A DNA stretch of 64,000 nucleotides from JAJECS01 sp965219705 (lineage in GTDB: Bacteria; Chloroflexota; UBA11872): assembly GCA_965219705.1 (NCBI GenBank), contig CBDCOK010000001.1:1-64000 (forward strand). The letters are read 5' to 3'. Each line of letters starts with the position of its first letter. The first letter of the stretch is position 1. Of this stretch, positions 8,725-17,562 are shown one piece after another. Position numbers and translations under genes: made by a program. Below the pieces are notes generated by a model. It had not been told where the DNA came from. It saw only the letters and a program-made list of their open reading frames with translations, and did not search any database.

Positions 8725-10305
8725 GAATCTCCTCAAATTCGTGTGGGTAGCGGTGGCGCCAGCTCGATGCCTCCACAGCAGAGATACAGCATGGAGATGA
8801 GCGGTCCGTGCGAGTGGAAGCCGTAGGCGCGCCGCGCGATGACCCGCAGCTTGTTGTTGATCCCCTCGACCCGCCCGTTGGTCATCTTCGTGTCGAGGTA
8901 GGCGAGGATCCCCGCCGCGTGCTTCCGGACCGTCCGCGCCAGCTTGACGAACGGCGCCAGACGTGACCGCGCCGCCCAGTCCAGCCACTGGTCGAGCAGT
9001 TCGTCGGCCTCGTCGGGCTTGGCCTGCTCGAGGATCGTCGCCAGGTACTCCTTCAACTCGTAGGCGCGGTCCAGGACCCGGTTCTGCCGGCGCAATCGTG
9101 CCAGGCGTCGCGCTTCACCCGGCTTCAGGCGCGCCGGGTGCTTCAGCAGCGCATAGCGCGTCCTCTTGAGCACCTTGCCCGACGTCTTCCCCAGGCGGTG
9201 TTGCTCCGTGCGGCGGACCTCGTCGACCGCGTCGGCGGCCAGCCGCTCGACGTGAAATCGGTCGTAGACCACCCGCGCCTGCGGCACCCGCGCCGCCACC
9301 GCCTTGCGGTAGCTCGCCGCCAGGTCGGCCGTCACCAGTTCGATCCGGGCACAGCCGGCCGCTCCCAACAGGTCGAAGAATGTCCCCAGCGTTTCGGCGC
9401 TGCGCCCCTGGCCCGGCCCAGACCACGCACCGGCGGTCATGGTCGACCACCACCGTCAGATAGTGGTGCCGCTTCCGATAGCTGAACTCGTCAATGCCGA
9501 TCCGCCGCAGCCCGGCCAGCCGCGTCGAGTCCAGCCGGCGAGCCACCACCCGCTCGACGATGCCGCCGACCGCCGGCCACGAAATCCCCACCAGGCGACT
9601 CGCCGTCGTCCGGTCCGTCACCTGCGCCAGATAGGCCGCCAACTCCTCGAGCGGCGCCGTGAACGCGCTGCCGTGCGCCGCCCACGACACCTGCTCGACC
9701 CGAACCCCGCAGCGACCGCACGATACCCGCCACGGGGCATACCGCAGCCACACCGTGACCCGACCCCACGGCACATGGCGCCACAACCGAGCTGGCTGCC
9801 GGTCGTAGCGCACCGCCCGGCGGCCGCACGCCCCGCACCGGGACCGACGCCACGACGGCCGCGCCGACACGCTCAACATCCCCGTCGTCCCGATGCGCAC
9901 CTGCTCGACGTACAACTGCGTGACTCCCAGCAGTCGGCGTAGTAGTGTGGTCACACGCATGGGGCTGTCCTCCTCCTCATTGGTTGTCCTATTGCAACGC
10001 CAATGAGAACAGGAAGCCCCTGCGTTTTCAATGACTTCCGTCGGCCGACGGGAGGCCGGCCAGCCCATCCCGCCGTAGACGCCCGCTGTCGGCGACACAA
10101 CCTCTCGACCGCCCGGACGCTTCCGTCCAGCCCGGGCCGCAAGGCCCATAACTGCACCCTCAGCGGAGCGACGGTCGGCCTGTCACCCGACAGGGTCGCA
10201 GCGAAGCGGAGAACGCGCGCAGCGCGTTGACAGGCCGACCGTCCCGTAGCTACTCCCGGTCGCGCCCATCGACCTCAACCCACCCACACCTGTTTGAGGA
10301 GAGCC
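8725..10305 (-). mobile_element. ISL3-family insertion sequence, copy 3 (frameshifted)
   Basis: 1581 bp, one base longer than the other copies, with a perfect 8-bp target duplication TCAATTCC at 8717-8724 and 10306-10313. It lies in the same unknown gene as copy 2, 364 bp away and in the same orientation. Different target duplications show two independent insertions. Confidence 0.95.
8733..9960 (-). pseudogene. ISL3 transposase with 1-bp frameshift (copy 3)
   Basis: The N-terminal part reads normally to VVDHDRRCVVWAGPG, then an extra base in the stretch at about 9408 shifts the frame; the C-terminal part (GRSAETLGTFFDLLGAAGCA onward) continues in another frame. The catalytic domain is split between its first and second aspartates, so this copy depends on copies 1 or 2 for movement. 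Confidence 0.85.
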
Positions 10306-10539
10306 TCAATTCCTCATCGGTCACTGCCACTCCCTCCGCCTTCGCCAGCAGGTCGCTGTCACGGGTGCCAGCCACGACGAGCGCGTGCGCCGCGACGAGG
10401 CAGCCGCGAATCGGTTCGGATCCGGCATTCTCGCTGACATCGTACACGAGTAGCAGCATGCGGAAGGTGTGGTGGGTTTCGTCGCCTGGTCCCTCCTCAA
10501 CTGGACGCAGGCCATGGCGATCCGGTGTGTGAGCCTGGG

Positions 10540-10983
10540 TCACGTGGGGTTGAGCGACGGGCTTCCTCCCGGCCATCGTCCCGCCTTGATCACCGCCTCA
10601 ATCTTTCTGGCTTCCTCGTCGGTCGCGGTCATGTGGACTCGGAAAGCCAGATGGTCGCGAACGTATGCCTTTACCTGCCCATCGAAGCTCAGAGTGCCGG
10701 CGCTGATGTCGGCGAGTTGCGACGGCTCGAGCAACGGGAGGACGAGCCGGTCAGCGATGTAGACGTTGAACCGGTCGCCGGCCCGGTTGCCGTTCGCGTG
10801 CTCTGCGAGTCGGCCGCGTAACCCCCTATTCTTGGTTGCCATTCCGACGTAGATGAATGACCCGTCCTGGTCCCAGATCGTGTAGACGCCCCCCTCCTTC
10901 GTCGGCACGGTGCGTCGTACCTGCAGCCAACCCCTGAATTGGTGTAGCTGGCCATGCTCCAAGTCACGCTTCCAGTTCGCCAT
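10540..10983 (-). CDS. GIY-YIG nuclease-domain protein
   Basis: 147 residues. The GIY-YIG core is visible at residues 31-65: GGVYTIWDQDGSFIYVGMA, then LRGRLAEHANGNRAG with the conserved arginine, and a later helix with EARKIEAVIKAGRWPGG that could supply the metal-binding glutamate. The domain occupies nearly the whole protein, so it is a stand-alone nuclease-fold protein rather than a homing endonuclease with a separate DNA-binding domain. Its stop overlaps by 37 bp the start of the unknown gene that two ISL3 copies have destroyed, so the two were probably translated together. Substrate unknown; small GIY-YIG proteins act in repair, restriction and phage defence. Confidence 0.75.
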   Translation of the reverse strand: MANWKRDLEHGQLHQFRGWLQVRRTVPTKEGGVYTIWDQDGSFIYVGMATKNRGLRGRLAEHANGNRAGDRFNVYIADRLVLPLLEPSQLADISAGTLSFDGQVKAYVRDHLAFRVHMTATDEEARKIEAVIKAGRWPGGSPSLNPT

Positions 10984-11910
10984 TGCCCCCCCTGTCTGGG
11001 CGAGTCAAATCGGCCGCGGCGAGGCCTTGAGGCCGGCGCGATCGTTGCGCTCGCGTGCCTGCACGGGCCTGCGGCGCTGGCAGGGGTTGCCGGAGCGGAC
11101 AAGCTGCGCGTCGGCACCCCGCGTCATTGAATACGCCCGGTCTCTAAATCACGATGCGCTCGATCTCGTCGACGCTGATCGTGTCCGCCGTCCGGTCGTA
11201 GAGCTTGGTCGTCTTCGGCGACGCGTGCCCGGCGATCCGCTGCGCGTGCTCGAGCGTCCCACCGTTCGACAAGTACGCCGTGATCCCCGTCGCCCGGAAC
11301 GTATGGCAGCAGGTCGACGCCGACAGTTCCGCCGCCGCCGCCCGACGCTTGATCATCGCCAGGGACGAGCAGCCGCGACAGCGCCCGCCCCGTCAGCCTC
11401 TGCCCCGTCGGGTCGACGCTCTGGAAGAGCGGCGCCTTCGCTTCGCCCGGCCCGGCCACCTCGAGGTAGCGTCGAGGGCCTCGCCCGCCCGGTGGTGGGC
11501 CGGGACATCGTGCCGCTTGCCGCCCTTTTCGTGGAGCCTCAGCCACCCCCGACTCCCCTGCCGGAAGTAGTCCGCCCGCCGCATCGCGACGACCGCGCTC
11601 ACCCGCGCGAAGCTGTAGAGCATGACCGACAGAAGCGCCCGGTCGCGAATGCCCGCGAGCGTCCTGGTGTCGATCGCCTCGAGCAGCCGGCGGGCCTCGG
11701 CCGGCGAGAGCACCGGCGTCGCGCCCTTCGTGACCACATGCTCGGCCCCCGGACTGCCGCCGCCGGGTTCACCGGGAGGAGCTGGCTGACGACGAGCCAG
11801 TCGCCGAGCATGCGGATGGCGGCCAGGTGCTGCTTGACCGTGGGCGCCGAGCCAGGGTGGCTCCGGATGTAGGCCGCCACGTGCAGCGGCGAGACCGTCT
11901 CGAGCGCTAG

Positions 11911-14000
11911 CCCATGTTTACCAAGTTGACCGGCGATTTTGCCCTTTTTGGCGGTATTTTGAGGCGTGCGCACCCGCAACTTGTTGATTTTAAATGATCG
12001 GGATTTGGCAGAACGCGATGTAGTGCCATAATCGTATCGGTGTCCTTGCCCCGCGGTAGTACACCCCGCTATCGTGGCAGCATGTTCATTCGGCGCACCC
12101 AGACCCGCCGGACCGCTGACGGCAAGCCCTATTTCTCGCACCGCCTGGTCCACACCGAACGCCTCGGTCACACCGTGTGTCAGCGCACGCTGCTCAACCT
12201 CGGGCGCCACTTCGACATTGCCCAGGCTGACTGGCCGCTGCTGTGCACCCGCATCACCGACGTACTCAACGGCCAAGCACCGCTGATGGCCGACTGCCCG
12301 CCCGCCGTCGAGCAGGAAGCGCAGCGCATCGCCGCGCAGTTGCTCGCCCGCGGTGCCGAGGCGAGCATGCCGACCGGCGCAGCGGCCGACATCCAGCGGG
12401 TCGACGTCGACTCGTTGCGCCTGGTCCGCCCCCGCAGCATCGGCGTCGAGCAGTTGGGTCTGTGGGCGCTCGACCAGGTCGGCCTGCCGGACTTGTTGGC
12501 CCGCCTGGGTGTCAACGGCGCGCTGCGCACAGCGGCGGCCGGCGTCATCGTCGGGCGCATGGCCCACCCGGCCTCCGAGCGCGAGACGCACCGCTGGCTG
12601 CAGCAGCGCAGCGGCCTCGGCGAGTTGCTCGGCGTCGACTTCGAGACCGTCGGCGCCATGCAGCTCTACCGCGCCTCGGACCAGTTGGTGAAGCATCGCG
12701 ACGCGATCGAGGCGCACCTGTTCGACCGCGCCCTCGGGCTCTTCGACCTGCAGCCGACCGTCACCCTCTACGACCTGACCAACACGTATTTCGAAGGCGA
12801 GGCGAGCGAGCAGCCGCAGGCCAAGCGCGGGCACTCGAAAGAGAGGCGCGGCGATTGCCCCTTGCTGACCCTCGGTCTGATGCTCGATGCCAGCGGCTTC
12901 GTCCGCCGCTCGAAGGTCTTCGCCGGCAACGTCCGCGAACACCGCACCCTGGCCGGCATGCTCGACGCGCTCGACGCGCCGGCCGGCGCCCTCGTGGTCG
13001 TCGACCGCGGCATCGCTACCGAGGCTGCCATCAGCTGGCTCCGCGAGAACCACTATCGCTACCTGGTCGTCAGCCGCGAGCGTCACCGGCAGTTCGACGC
13101 CGACGCCGCCGTGTCGATCCAGACGCAGTCCAAACAGATCGTGCATCTGCACAAGGTGGTCGCCACCGACCCCGATGAGGTGCGCCTGTACTGCTACTCC
13201 GAGGAGCGGGCCGAGAAGGAACGCGGCATCGTCGAGCGTTTCGCCACCCGCTTCGAGGCCGCCCTGACCAAGCTCAACGACGGGCTGTCACGGCCGCGCG
13301 CCCACAAGCGCGTCGAACAGGTCTGGCAGCGCATCGGGCGCCTCAAGGCCCGGCATACCCGCGTCGCCGCCCACTACCAGATCAACGTCACCGCCGACGA
13401 GACCGGCAACACGGCCGTCGCCGTCACCTGGACCCGCCGCCCGCAGGACGGCTCGATGCTCACCCATCCCGGCGTCTACTGCCTGCGCAGCAGCGAGACC
13501 GACTGGGACGAAGATACGCTCTGGCGCACCTACACCACGCTCACCGACGTCGAAGCCGTCTTCCGTTCGCTCAAGTCCGAACTCGGCCTGCGACCCATCT
13601 ACCACCGCAAGCCGCGACGCGCCGACGGCCACCTGTTCATCACCGTCATCGCCTACCAACTCGGCCAGCTCATCCGAACCCGCCTGCGCGCCCACGGCAG
13701 CCACGCCTGTTGGACCACCCTCAGACGTCTCGTCGAAGGTCAGCAGCGCGTCACCGCCACCTTCCGACGGCCCGACGGCCGCACCCTGCACGTGCGCACC
13801 GCCACGCAACCCGAACCCGAGCAGCGCGCCGTCTACGACGCCCTCGGCGTCGACCCGCACCCAAGCGGCGTCCGCAAGACGATCGTCTGACCCACCGACC
13901 GCCGCCCGCTTGGCACACGGTTGTAGTGCCACTCGAGCCGTTTCATCAGCGTAAGTCGTTGATTCTAAAATGCCTTGGATCTACCGTTGGTAAACATGGG
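11911..14000 (+). mobile_element. IS1634-family insertion sequence
   Basis: 2090 bp with 14-bp perfect terminal inverted repeats CCCATGTTTACCAA and TTGGTAAACATGGG, carrying one transposase. It interrupts a tyrosine integrase gene. A clear target duplication is not visible: flanks share only TAG. Confidence 0.88.
12082..13890 (+). CDS. IS1634-family (DDE_Tnp_1) transposase
   Basis: 602 residues. The N-terminus MFIRRTQTRRTADGKPYFSH is typical of IS1634 transposases. The catalytic domain shows TVTLYDLTNTYFEGEA (first Asp), ALVVVDRGIATEAAISWLRE (second Asp) and the C-terminal YRYLVVSRER and LTDVEAVFRSLKSELGLRPI regions with the final Glu. Start chosen at 12082, where the family begins, rather than 42 bp upstream. 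Length is normal. Appears intact. Confidence 0.9.
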   Translation: MFIRRTQTRRTADGKPYFSHRLVHTERLGHTVCQRTLLNLGRHFDIAQADWPLLCTRITDVLNGQAPLMADCPPAVEQEAQRIAAQLLARGAEASMPTGAAADIQRVDVDSLRLVRPRSIGVEQLGLWALDQVGLPDLLARLGVNGALRTAAAGVIVGRMAHPASERETHRWLQQRSGLGELLGVDFETVGAMQLYRASDQLVKHRDAIEAHLFDRALGLFDLQPTVTLYDLTNTYFEGEASEQPQAKRGHSKERRGDCPLLTLGLMLDASGFVRRSKVFAGNVREHRTLAGMLDALDAPAGALVVVDRGIATEAAISWLRENHYRYLVVSRERHRQFDADAAVSIQTQSKQIVHLHKVVATDPDEVRLYCYSEERAEKERGIVERFATRFEAALTKLNDGLSRPRAHKRVEQVWQRIGRLKARHTRVAAHYQINVTADETGNTAVAVTWTRRPQDGSMLTHPGVYCLRSSETDWDEDTLWRTYTTLTDVEAVFRSLKSELGLRPIYHRKPRRADGHLFITVIAYQLGQLIRTRLRAHGSHACWTTLRRLVEGQQRVTATFRRPDGRTLHVRTATQPEPEQRAVYDALGVDPHPSGVRKTIV

Positions 14001-14021
14001 TTAGGCCCCGGGCCTCGCACC

Positions 14022-14069
14022 AGGCCAGGAACTGCCCGACGGCCCGCCCGTAGGCCGCCCGCGTCCGCC
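14022..14069 (+). repeat. 48-bp direct repeat, left copy, bounding the kinase fragment
   Basis: AGGCCAGGAACTGCCC onward matches 14624-14671 with three mismatches. Both are the same part of the integrase gene (RTRAAYGRAVGQFLA on the reverse strand). The 554 bp between them are foreign to the integrase. Confidence 0.8.
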
Positions 14070-14623
14070 AGGCCGCCCACGACGCCGGTGAGGAGCCGCC
14101 GGCCGGGCCGCTCACCCGCCAGGCCATCGAGGAGCTCGAGCGGCTGCGGGCCGACTTCCTCGGTATGGTCAGCCACGAGCTGCGCGCGCCGCTGACCTCC
14201 ATCAAGGGTTCGGCCGCCACGCTGCTGGAGACCTCGTCGGACCTGGACCCGGCGGAGATGCGCGAGTTCTTCCGGATCATCGCCGACCAGGCCGACCACA
14301 TGCGCGGCCTCATCAGCGACCTGCTCGATGCGGGACGCATCGACTCGGGCACGCTCTCGGTGGCCCCCGAACCCTCGGAGCTGGCGGCCCTGGTCGACCG
14401 CGCGAGGAACACGTTCCTGAGCGGCGGCGGGCGGCACACCGTGCTCATCGACCTCCCGCCGGCGCTGCCCCCGGTGATGGCCGACCGGCGGCGCATCGTG
14501 CAGGTCCTCAACAACCTCTGCTCCAACGCCGCCAGGCACGCTCCCGAGTCCTCCCCCATCCGGATCGCCGCGCGGCGCGACGGGGTGCACGTCGCGGTCG
14601 CGGTCTCCGACCAAGGCAAGGGC
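14070..14623 (+). pseudogene. Sensor histidine kinase fragment captured within the integrase gene
   Basis: One frame is open across the segment and encodes the HisKA dimerisation domain with the phospho-acceptor His in MVSHELRAPLTSIKGSAATL. The start of the ATPase domain follows: N-box IVQVLNNLCSNAARHAPESS, then VAVSDQGKG where the G1 box begins. Both ends are abrupt: no sensor domain or natural start on the left, and the rest of the ATPase domain is missing on the right. It lies between 48-bp direct repeats of integrase sequence. Not functional on its own. Confidence 0.8.
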
Positions 14624-14671
14624 AGGCCAGGAACTGCCCCACCGCCCGACCGTAGGCCGCCCGCGTCCGCC
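14624..14671 (+). repeat. 48-bp direct repeat, right copy, bounding the kinase fragment
   Basis: Second copy of the integrase-derived repeat at 14022-14069. The repeats differ at three positions, so they are either an old duplication or came from two slightly different integrase copies. Confidence 0.8.
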
Positions 14672-14821
14672 GGTTCGCGATCCGCGCCGCGAAGAACTCG
14701 AGGAACTTCCCCACCGCCGCCGGCCCCGCGTCGACGACGAGCCGCGGCAACGCGAGCCCGCCCCCCTCGACGGCCGCCGGGCGCGGAGCGGTCATCCGCT
14801 CGACCAGCGCCACCTCTTCGC

Positions 14822-15343
14822 TCATCGCGTCACCCCTCCCCCGCCGCCGGCCGCCTCTTCCCCGCCGACGAGCGCCTCGAAGCTCTCGTAGTCGTTCGTC
14901 AGCGCCTGGGCCAGCGCGAAGAGCCGCCCGACGGCCTCCTGCGCCCCGCCGAAGCGGACCTCGATCCGGTCGGGCTCGACCGACACGCCCGCGGGCAGCC
15001 CCGCCAGGCGCGCCTCGAGCGCCTCGACGGGAACCGCCACGCGGATCCCGGTGAGCCGGGCCCGGCGGATCTCGGTCACGACCTTTTCGCGCCGCGTCTC
15101 CTCGTGGCGGAAGGCCGCGCGCTTCCGCTGCCTTCGGAGCTGGCGGAGGAGCTCGGCGCGCGGGAGGGTCAGCAAGTGCCCGGTCCGGCCGGCCCCGAAG
15201 GCCGTCATCAGCTGCGCGGCGCGGACCTTCGAGACACCGAAGAGGCGTTCGAGGTCGCGGCGCGTGAGGAGGTCCTGGTCGAGGTCCTCGAGCTGCTTGA
15301 TCGCGTCCGGGATGGCGAGCAGCCAGCGCGGGCGGGCGGGCAC
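14822..15343 (-). CDS. Integrase-associated small DNA-binding-type protein
   Basis: 173 residues from a GTG at 15343. It has an N-terminal helix-turn-helix-like part (LLTRRDLERLFGVSKVRAAQ), a basic middle (LLRQLRRQRKRAAFRHEETR) and a conserved tail (GGAQEAVGRLFALAQALTND). Its TGA overlaps the ATG of the downstream integrase (ATGA). A related copy precedes the integrase at 41866-42852, so the pair is a conserved two-gene unit. The protein may act as an excisionase or target-site partner; that is inference. This copy appears complete even though its integrase is broken. Confidence 0.65.
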   Translation of the reverse strand: MPARPRWLLAIPDAIKQLEDLDQDLLTRRDLERLFGVSKVRAAQLMTAFGAGRTGHLLTLPRAELLRQLRRQRKRAAFRHEETRREKVVTEIRRARLTGIRVAVPVEALEARLAGLPAGVSVEPDRIEVRFGGAQEAVGRLFALAQALTNDYESFEALVGGEEAAGGGGGVTR

Positions 15344-15417
15344 GCCTCTACCCTGCCAACCCTCGGCGGGTCTTGCGGTTGGGAGGATCTGCGGCGGCCA
15401 CGGTGTGCGCCATGTTA

Positions 15418-15433
15418 GTGAACGGTCGTTCAC
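15418..15433. promoter_or_regulatory. Operator-like inverted repeat
   Basis: GTGAACG-GT-CGTTCAC is a perfect 7-bp inverted repeat with a 2-bp centre, 75 bp upstream of the helix-turn-helix gene at 14822-15343. Similar palindromes are bound by TetR-type regulators. The regulator is not known. Confidence 0.45.
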
Positions 15434-15476
15434 AAGGCAAGGCGGCACTGGTACTCGGTACGTAGGGCATAAAGCG

Positions 15477-15495
15477 GGTTATGGGATGGGCGGCG
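15477..15495 (+). repeat. 19-bp direct repeat, left boundary of the DGR locus
   Basis: GGTTATGGGATGGGCGGCG occurs here and again at 19621-19639, just outside the start of the DGR target gene. All DGR parts lie between the two copies. Confidence 0.6.
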
Positions 15496-15690
15496 AGGAC
15501 AACACGCCGCCAAAGAAAAGGCTCGCCGCTACGAAACGGCGGCCGGAGCCCGTCGCCCCCCCGTAGGGACCAGGACGGGCCCCGGCCGTGACGCCGCCGC
15601 GCTCATCCGACGGCGCCGGCTCATCATGACCGGCCCTGGACGCTCCCACGCTCGCCCGGCGCGGCCGTGACCGCGCCGGCTCCGGCAGAG

Positions 15691-15810
15691 GAGCGTGCTC
15701 GAAACGCGAAAACCGTTGTTGTCGTTCCGGTTGGCGGCGCGGTTCCTGTTGCGCGCGCCAGGCTGGAGGTTCTCGGCGTTGTTGTTCCACGAGCCGCCGC
15801 GCAGCACGCG
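15691..15810 (-). other. TR: DGR template repeat (TR)
   Basis: On the reverse strand this 120-bp non-coding segment resembles the last codons of the target gene at 18002-19534, but its variable positions are AAC codons (conceptual translation RGGSWNNNAENLQPGARNRN, then RAANRNDNNGFRV). Outside those sites it is nearly identical to the variable repeat VR1. In the core, all 17 substitutions between TR and VR1 are at TR adenines; there is also a 6-bp deletion (GCCGAG) in VR1. It follows the reverse transcriptase gene, the usual place for a TR. The RNA copy of this region is the template for adenine-mutagenic cDNA synthesis. Confidence 0.95.
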
Positions 15811-15825
15811 ACGGCCGGGGGCCGG

Positions 15826-17562
15826 TCAGGCCCCCGGGACCGGTTGCCCGCGAGGCGCGAACCACCCGTCCCGGAAGATCGCGCGGCGCAGACGCCACGT
15901 GTCGGCGTGCGCCGCATGCGCCACCCAGGCGCGAACCCGCTGCTCCACCTCGCTTCGCGTCACCGTGCCCGCCCGCCAGCGGTCGCGCAGCCCGCGCAGC
16001 CGGTTGCGGAAGCGGCGCACGTTCGCCTCCGGCAGCCGCCGACGGCCGCCCGGCCGCAGCTCGAACCCGAGGAACGTCGCCGGCGACGACGTCGCCGCCA
16101 CGTGCGTCTTCGCCGGGTGCAGCGACAGCCGCCGATGCGCCAGAAATGCAGCCACGCGGCCGCGCCACGCCTCGAGCCGCACCGGGTCGTCGGCGAACAA
16201 CGCGAGGTGAGTCGCCCGGGGGAATCTCACCCCCGGGCGCTCGCAGAACTGTACGTGAACGTCTCCGCTCATACAGCTCCCATCATCCAGCCGCCGGCGT
16301 GAACGGCTTCGCGTGGCTCGACGGCTCCTCCCGCGCGCGCGGTTGACCGTCGGGACACGCTGGATGACGCGACCCCTTTGCTCCATCGAGTTTCCCCGAC
16401 TTCATCGCTCGTACGGGTGCCTCGCATCGGACCTCTCATCCTTGGGGGTCGGCCCCTTGGATTTCTCCCTTCGCATCGAGGCGACAGGTTCCCACGTTCC
16501 GCACAAGGGCCTGGTGCAGGGTCACGCCACCTTTATGCCGGGTGCCGCCCAGCCAAGCTGCAGGCTCCCGCTGGACTCGTCCCGGGTTAACGACTCGCCC
16601 CGGTTTCGACACCGTCCCTACGCTTTCGACACGTTGCCGGTGGTTCATCCTCTTCGTCTCCCTGCACCCTACCTGACGCGGTCAAGCCGCGCCGTTTCCG
16701 TGACGCTTACCACCTCGGCTCTTGACCGAGGCAGCGCACGGCGGTTTGAAGCCTCCCCCTGCCGGGCGGCTCCGAGGGGCCTGCCCTCATCCCTCGTGCA
16801 GCATGGCTGCAGCTAGGTGGCCATCTCGGCCTCCTTTCCGCGCCTTCGTGGCGCACAATCGTCGACGTAGCGCACATACGGCGCGCCGAGGGCCTCGGTG
16901 ACGAAGTGGTCGAAGCGGTCGAGGTAGACGTTGGCGAAGAACTGGCTCGTCAGGTTGCCGATCGGCAGACCGCGCCGCCGCTCGTACGGCGTGAACAGGT
17001 CGTCGCCCGGATAGTAGATGTGCACCGGCTCCTGCGGGTTCGAGCCGTCCACGATCCGGTCGAGCACCACCAGCGTCCGCCGGCACGCGATGCGACGCCG
17101 GAGGTCGGCCTTCAGCACCTCGTGGTCGATGGCCGGGAAGTAGCGGAAGACGTCGCCGCGCAGGACCCAGCGGTATCGGTCGCGCAGCCGCTCGTAGCGC
17201 GCCACCGCGCGGTGCGTCCCCTTGCCCGCGCGGTTGGCGTAGCTGTGCGCGATGAACCCCCGCTCGAACACCGGCGCGACCACCGAGTGCACCGCGTGGT
17301 GCACCACCCGGTCGCGGAACGGCGCGGCCGAGATCATTCGGCGCTTCGGGTCGCGGATCTCGAACGAGACGAAGCCGCCCGGCCGCCATGTCCCCGCCCG
17401 CAGTTCGCGCTCCAGCCGCAGGACCTCCGGCTCCAGGTTCGCGAGAAACCCCGCCGGCACCGGCACCCGGCGCTTACCCGCCGCCGCACGCTGGGCCGCC
17501 GCGCACAGCGCCTCGAACGTCGCGATTCGCTCGAACAGCCCGTCAGCCCTGCGCCGCCTCAT
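15826..17562 (-). CDS. drt: DGR reverse transcriptase, gene split by a group II intron
   Basis: Exon 1 is 17562-16857 and exon 2 is 16205-15826. Together they make 1086 bp, a 361-residue protein. Exon 1 carries the fingers and palm: FLANLEPEVLRLERELRAGT, RRMISAAPFRDRVVHHAVHS, YRWVLRGDVFRYFPAIDHEV, the DGR signature GLPIGNLTSQFFANVYLDRF (IGxxxSQ instead of the usual QGxxxSP) and the catalytic YVRYVDD. Exon 2 continues FALFADDPVRLEAWRGRVAA and the thumb TFLGFELRPGG. Without splicing, translation after YVDD reads into intron and stops. The start at 17562 overlaps the avd gene by 20 bp. Works with Avd to copy the template RNA with errors at adenines. Confidence 0.93.
16206..16856 (-). ncRNA. ORF-less group II intron inside the reverse transcriptase gene
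   Basis: The 651-bp insert begins GTGCGCC at 16856, matching the group II 5' consensus GUGYG. Domain V is a textbook 34-nt hairpin at 16279-16246: a 10-bp lower stem GAGCTGTATG/CGTACAGTTC containing the AGC triad, a two-base CA bulge, and an AGCG/CGTT stem closed by a GAGA tetraloop. Domain VI follows at about 16243-16206 (GCCCGGGGG paired with CCCCCGGGC) with an unpaired A seven bases from the end. The 3' boundary was set where the reading frame is restored (YVDD-FALFADD). The last base does not fit the AY consensus perfectly, so it could be off by a base or two. No maturase is encoded, so splicing would need a protein in trans. Confidence 0.9.

Larger units (their letters stand above)
6443..10576 (-). 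pseudogene. Unknown gene split into three by two ISL3 insertions
   Basis: Three segments, 10576-10306, 8724-8361 and 6780-6443, join in frame when ISL3 copies 2 and 3 and one copy of each 8-bp duplication are removed. The total is 957 bp, a 318-codon gene. The restored protein runs from MAGRKPVAQPHV (overlapping the GIY-YIG gene end by 37 bp) through LIGVLEELRGTMIAVATGGP at the first junction and RNRLAASRNEEGFQTVGLLG at the second. It ends EATTAVVNVVAILAGRRDPE. The C-terminal block (KRMLEAYLEVELAGHANEEA, then SNALQHRRTATF) is helical. I do not recognise the family; pairing with a nuclease gene hints at defence. Confidence 0.75.
11144..14825 (-). pseudogene. Tyrosine integrase gene broken by IS1634, a kinase fragment and frameshifts
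   Basis: The pieces follow the intact integrase at 41866-42852. The N-terminus MSEEVALVERMTAPRPAAVE to AAYGRAVGQFLA is at 14825-14624, interrupted by a histidine-kinase fragment (14070-14623). A duplicated stretch is at 14069-14022, then the IS1634 insertion (11911-14000). The rest lies at 11910-11144: ETVSPLHVAAYIRSHPGSAP, EARRLLEAIDTRTLAGIRDR, a frameshift near 11460, then CCHTFRATGITAYLSNGGTL and KTTKLYDRTADT. It overlaps the small gene at 14822-15343 by an ATGA, showing the two belong together. Confidence 0.85.

Noticed and set aside
6781..10305. ISL3 copies 2 and 3 as a composite transposon
   Set aside because: Each copy has its own distinct 8-bp target duplication, and the DNA between them is the middle of the gene they both interrupt, so they are two single insertions.
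11599..13152. A 517-codon reverse-strand ORF across IS1634
   Set aside because: It is antisense to the IS1634 transposase and changes character at the element boundary.
15529..15807. A small reverse-strand ORF beginning MLRGGSWNNNAE
   Set aside because: It is the conceptual translation of the template repeat, with no start signal; the region is a DGR template, not a gene.
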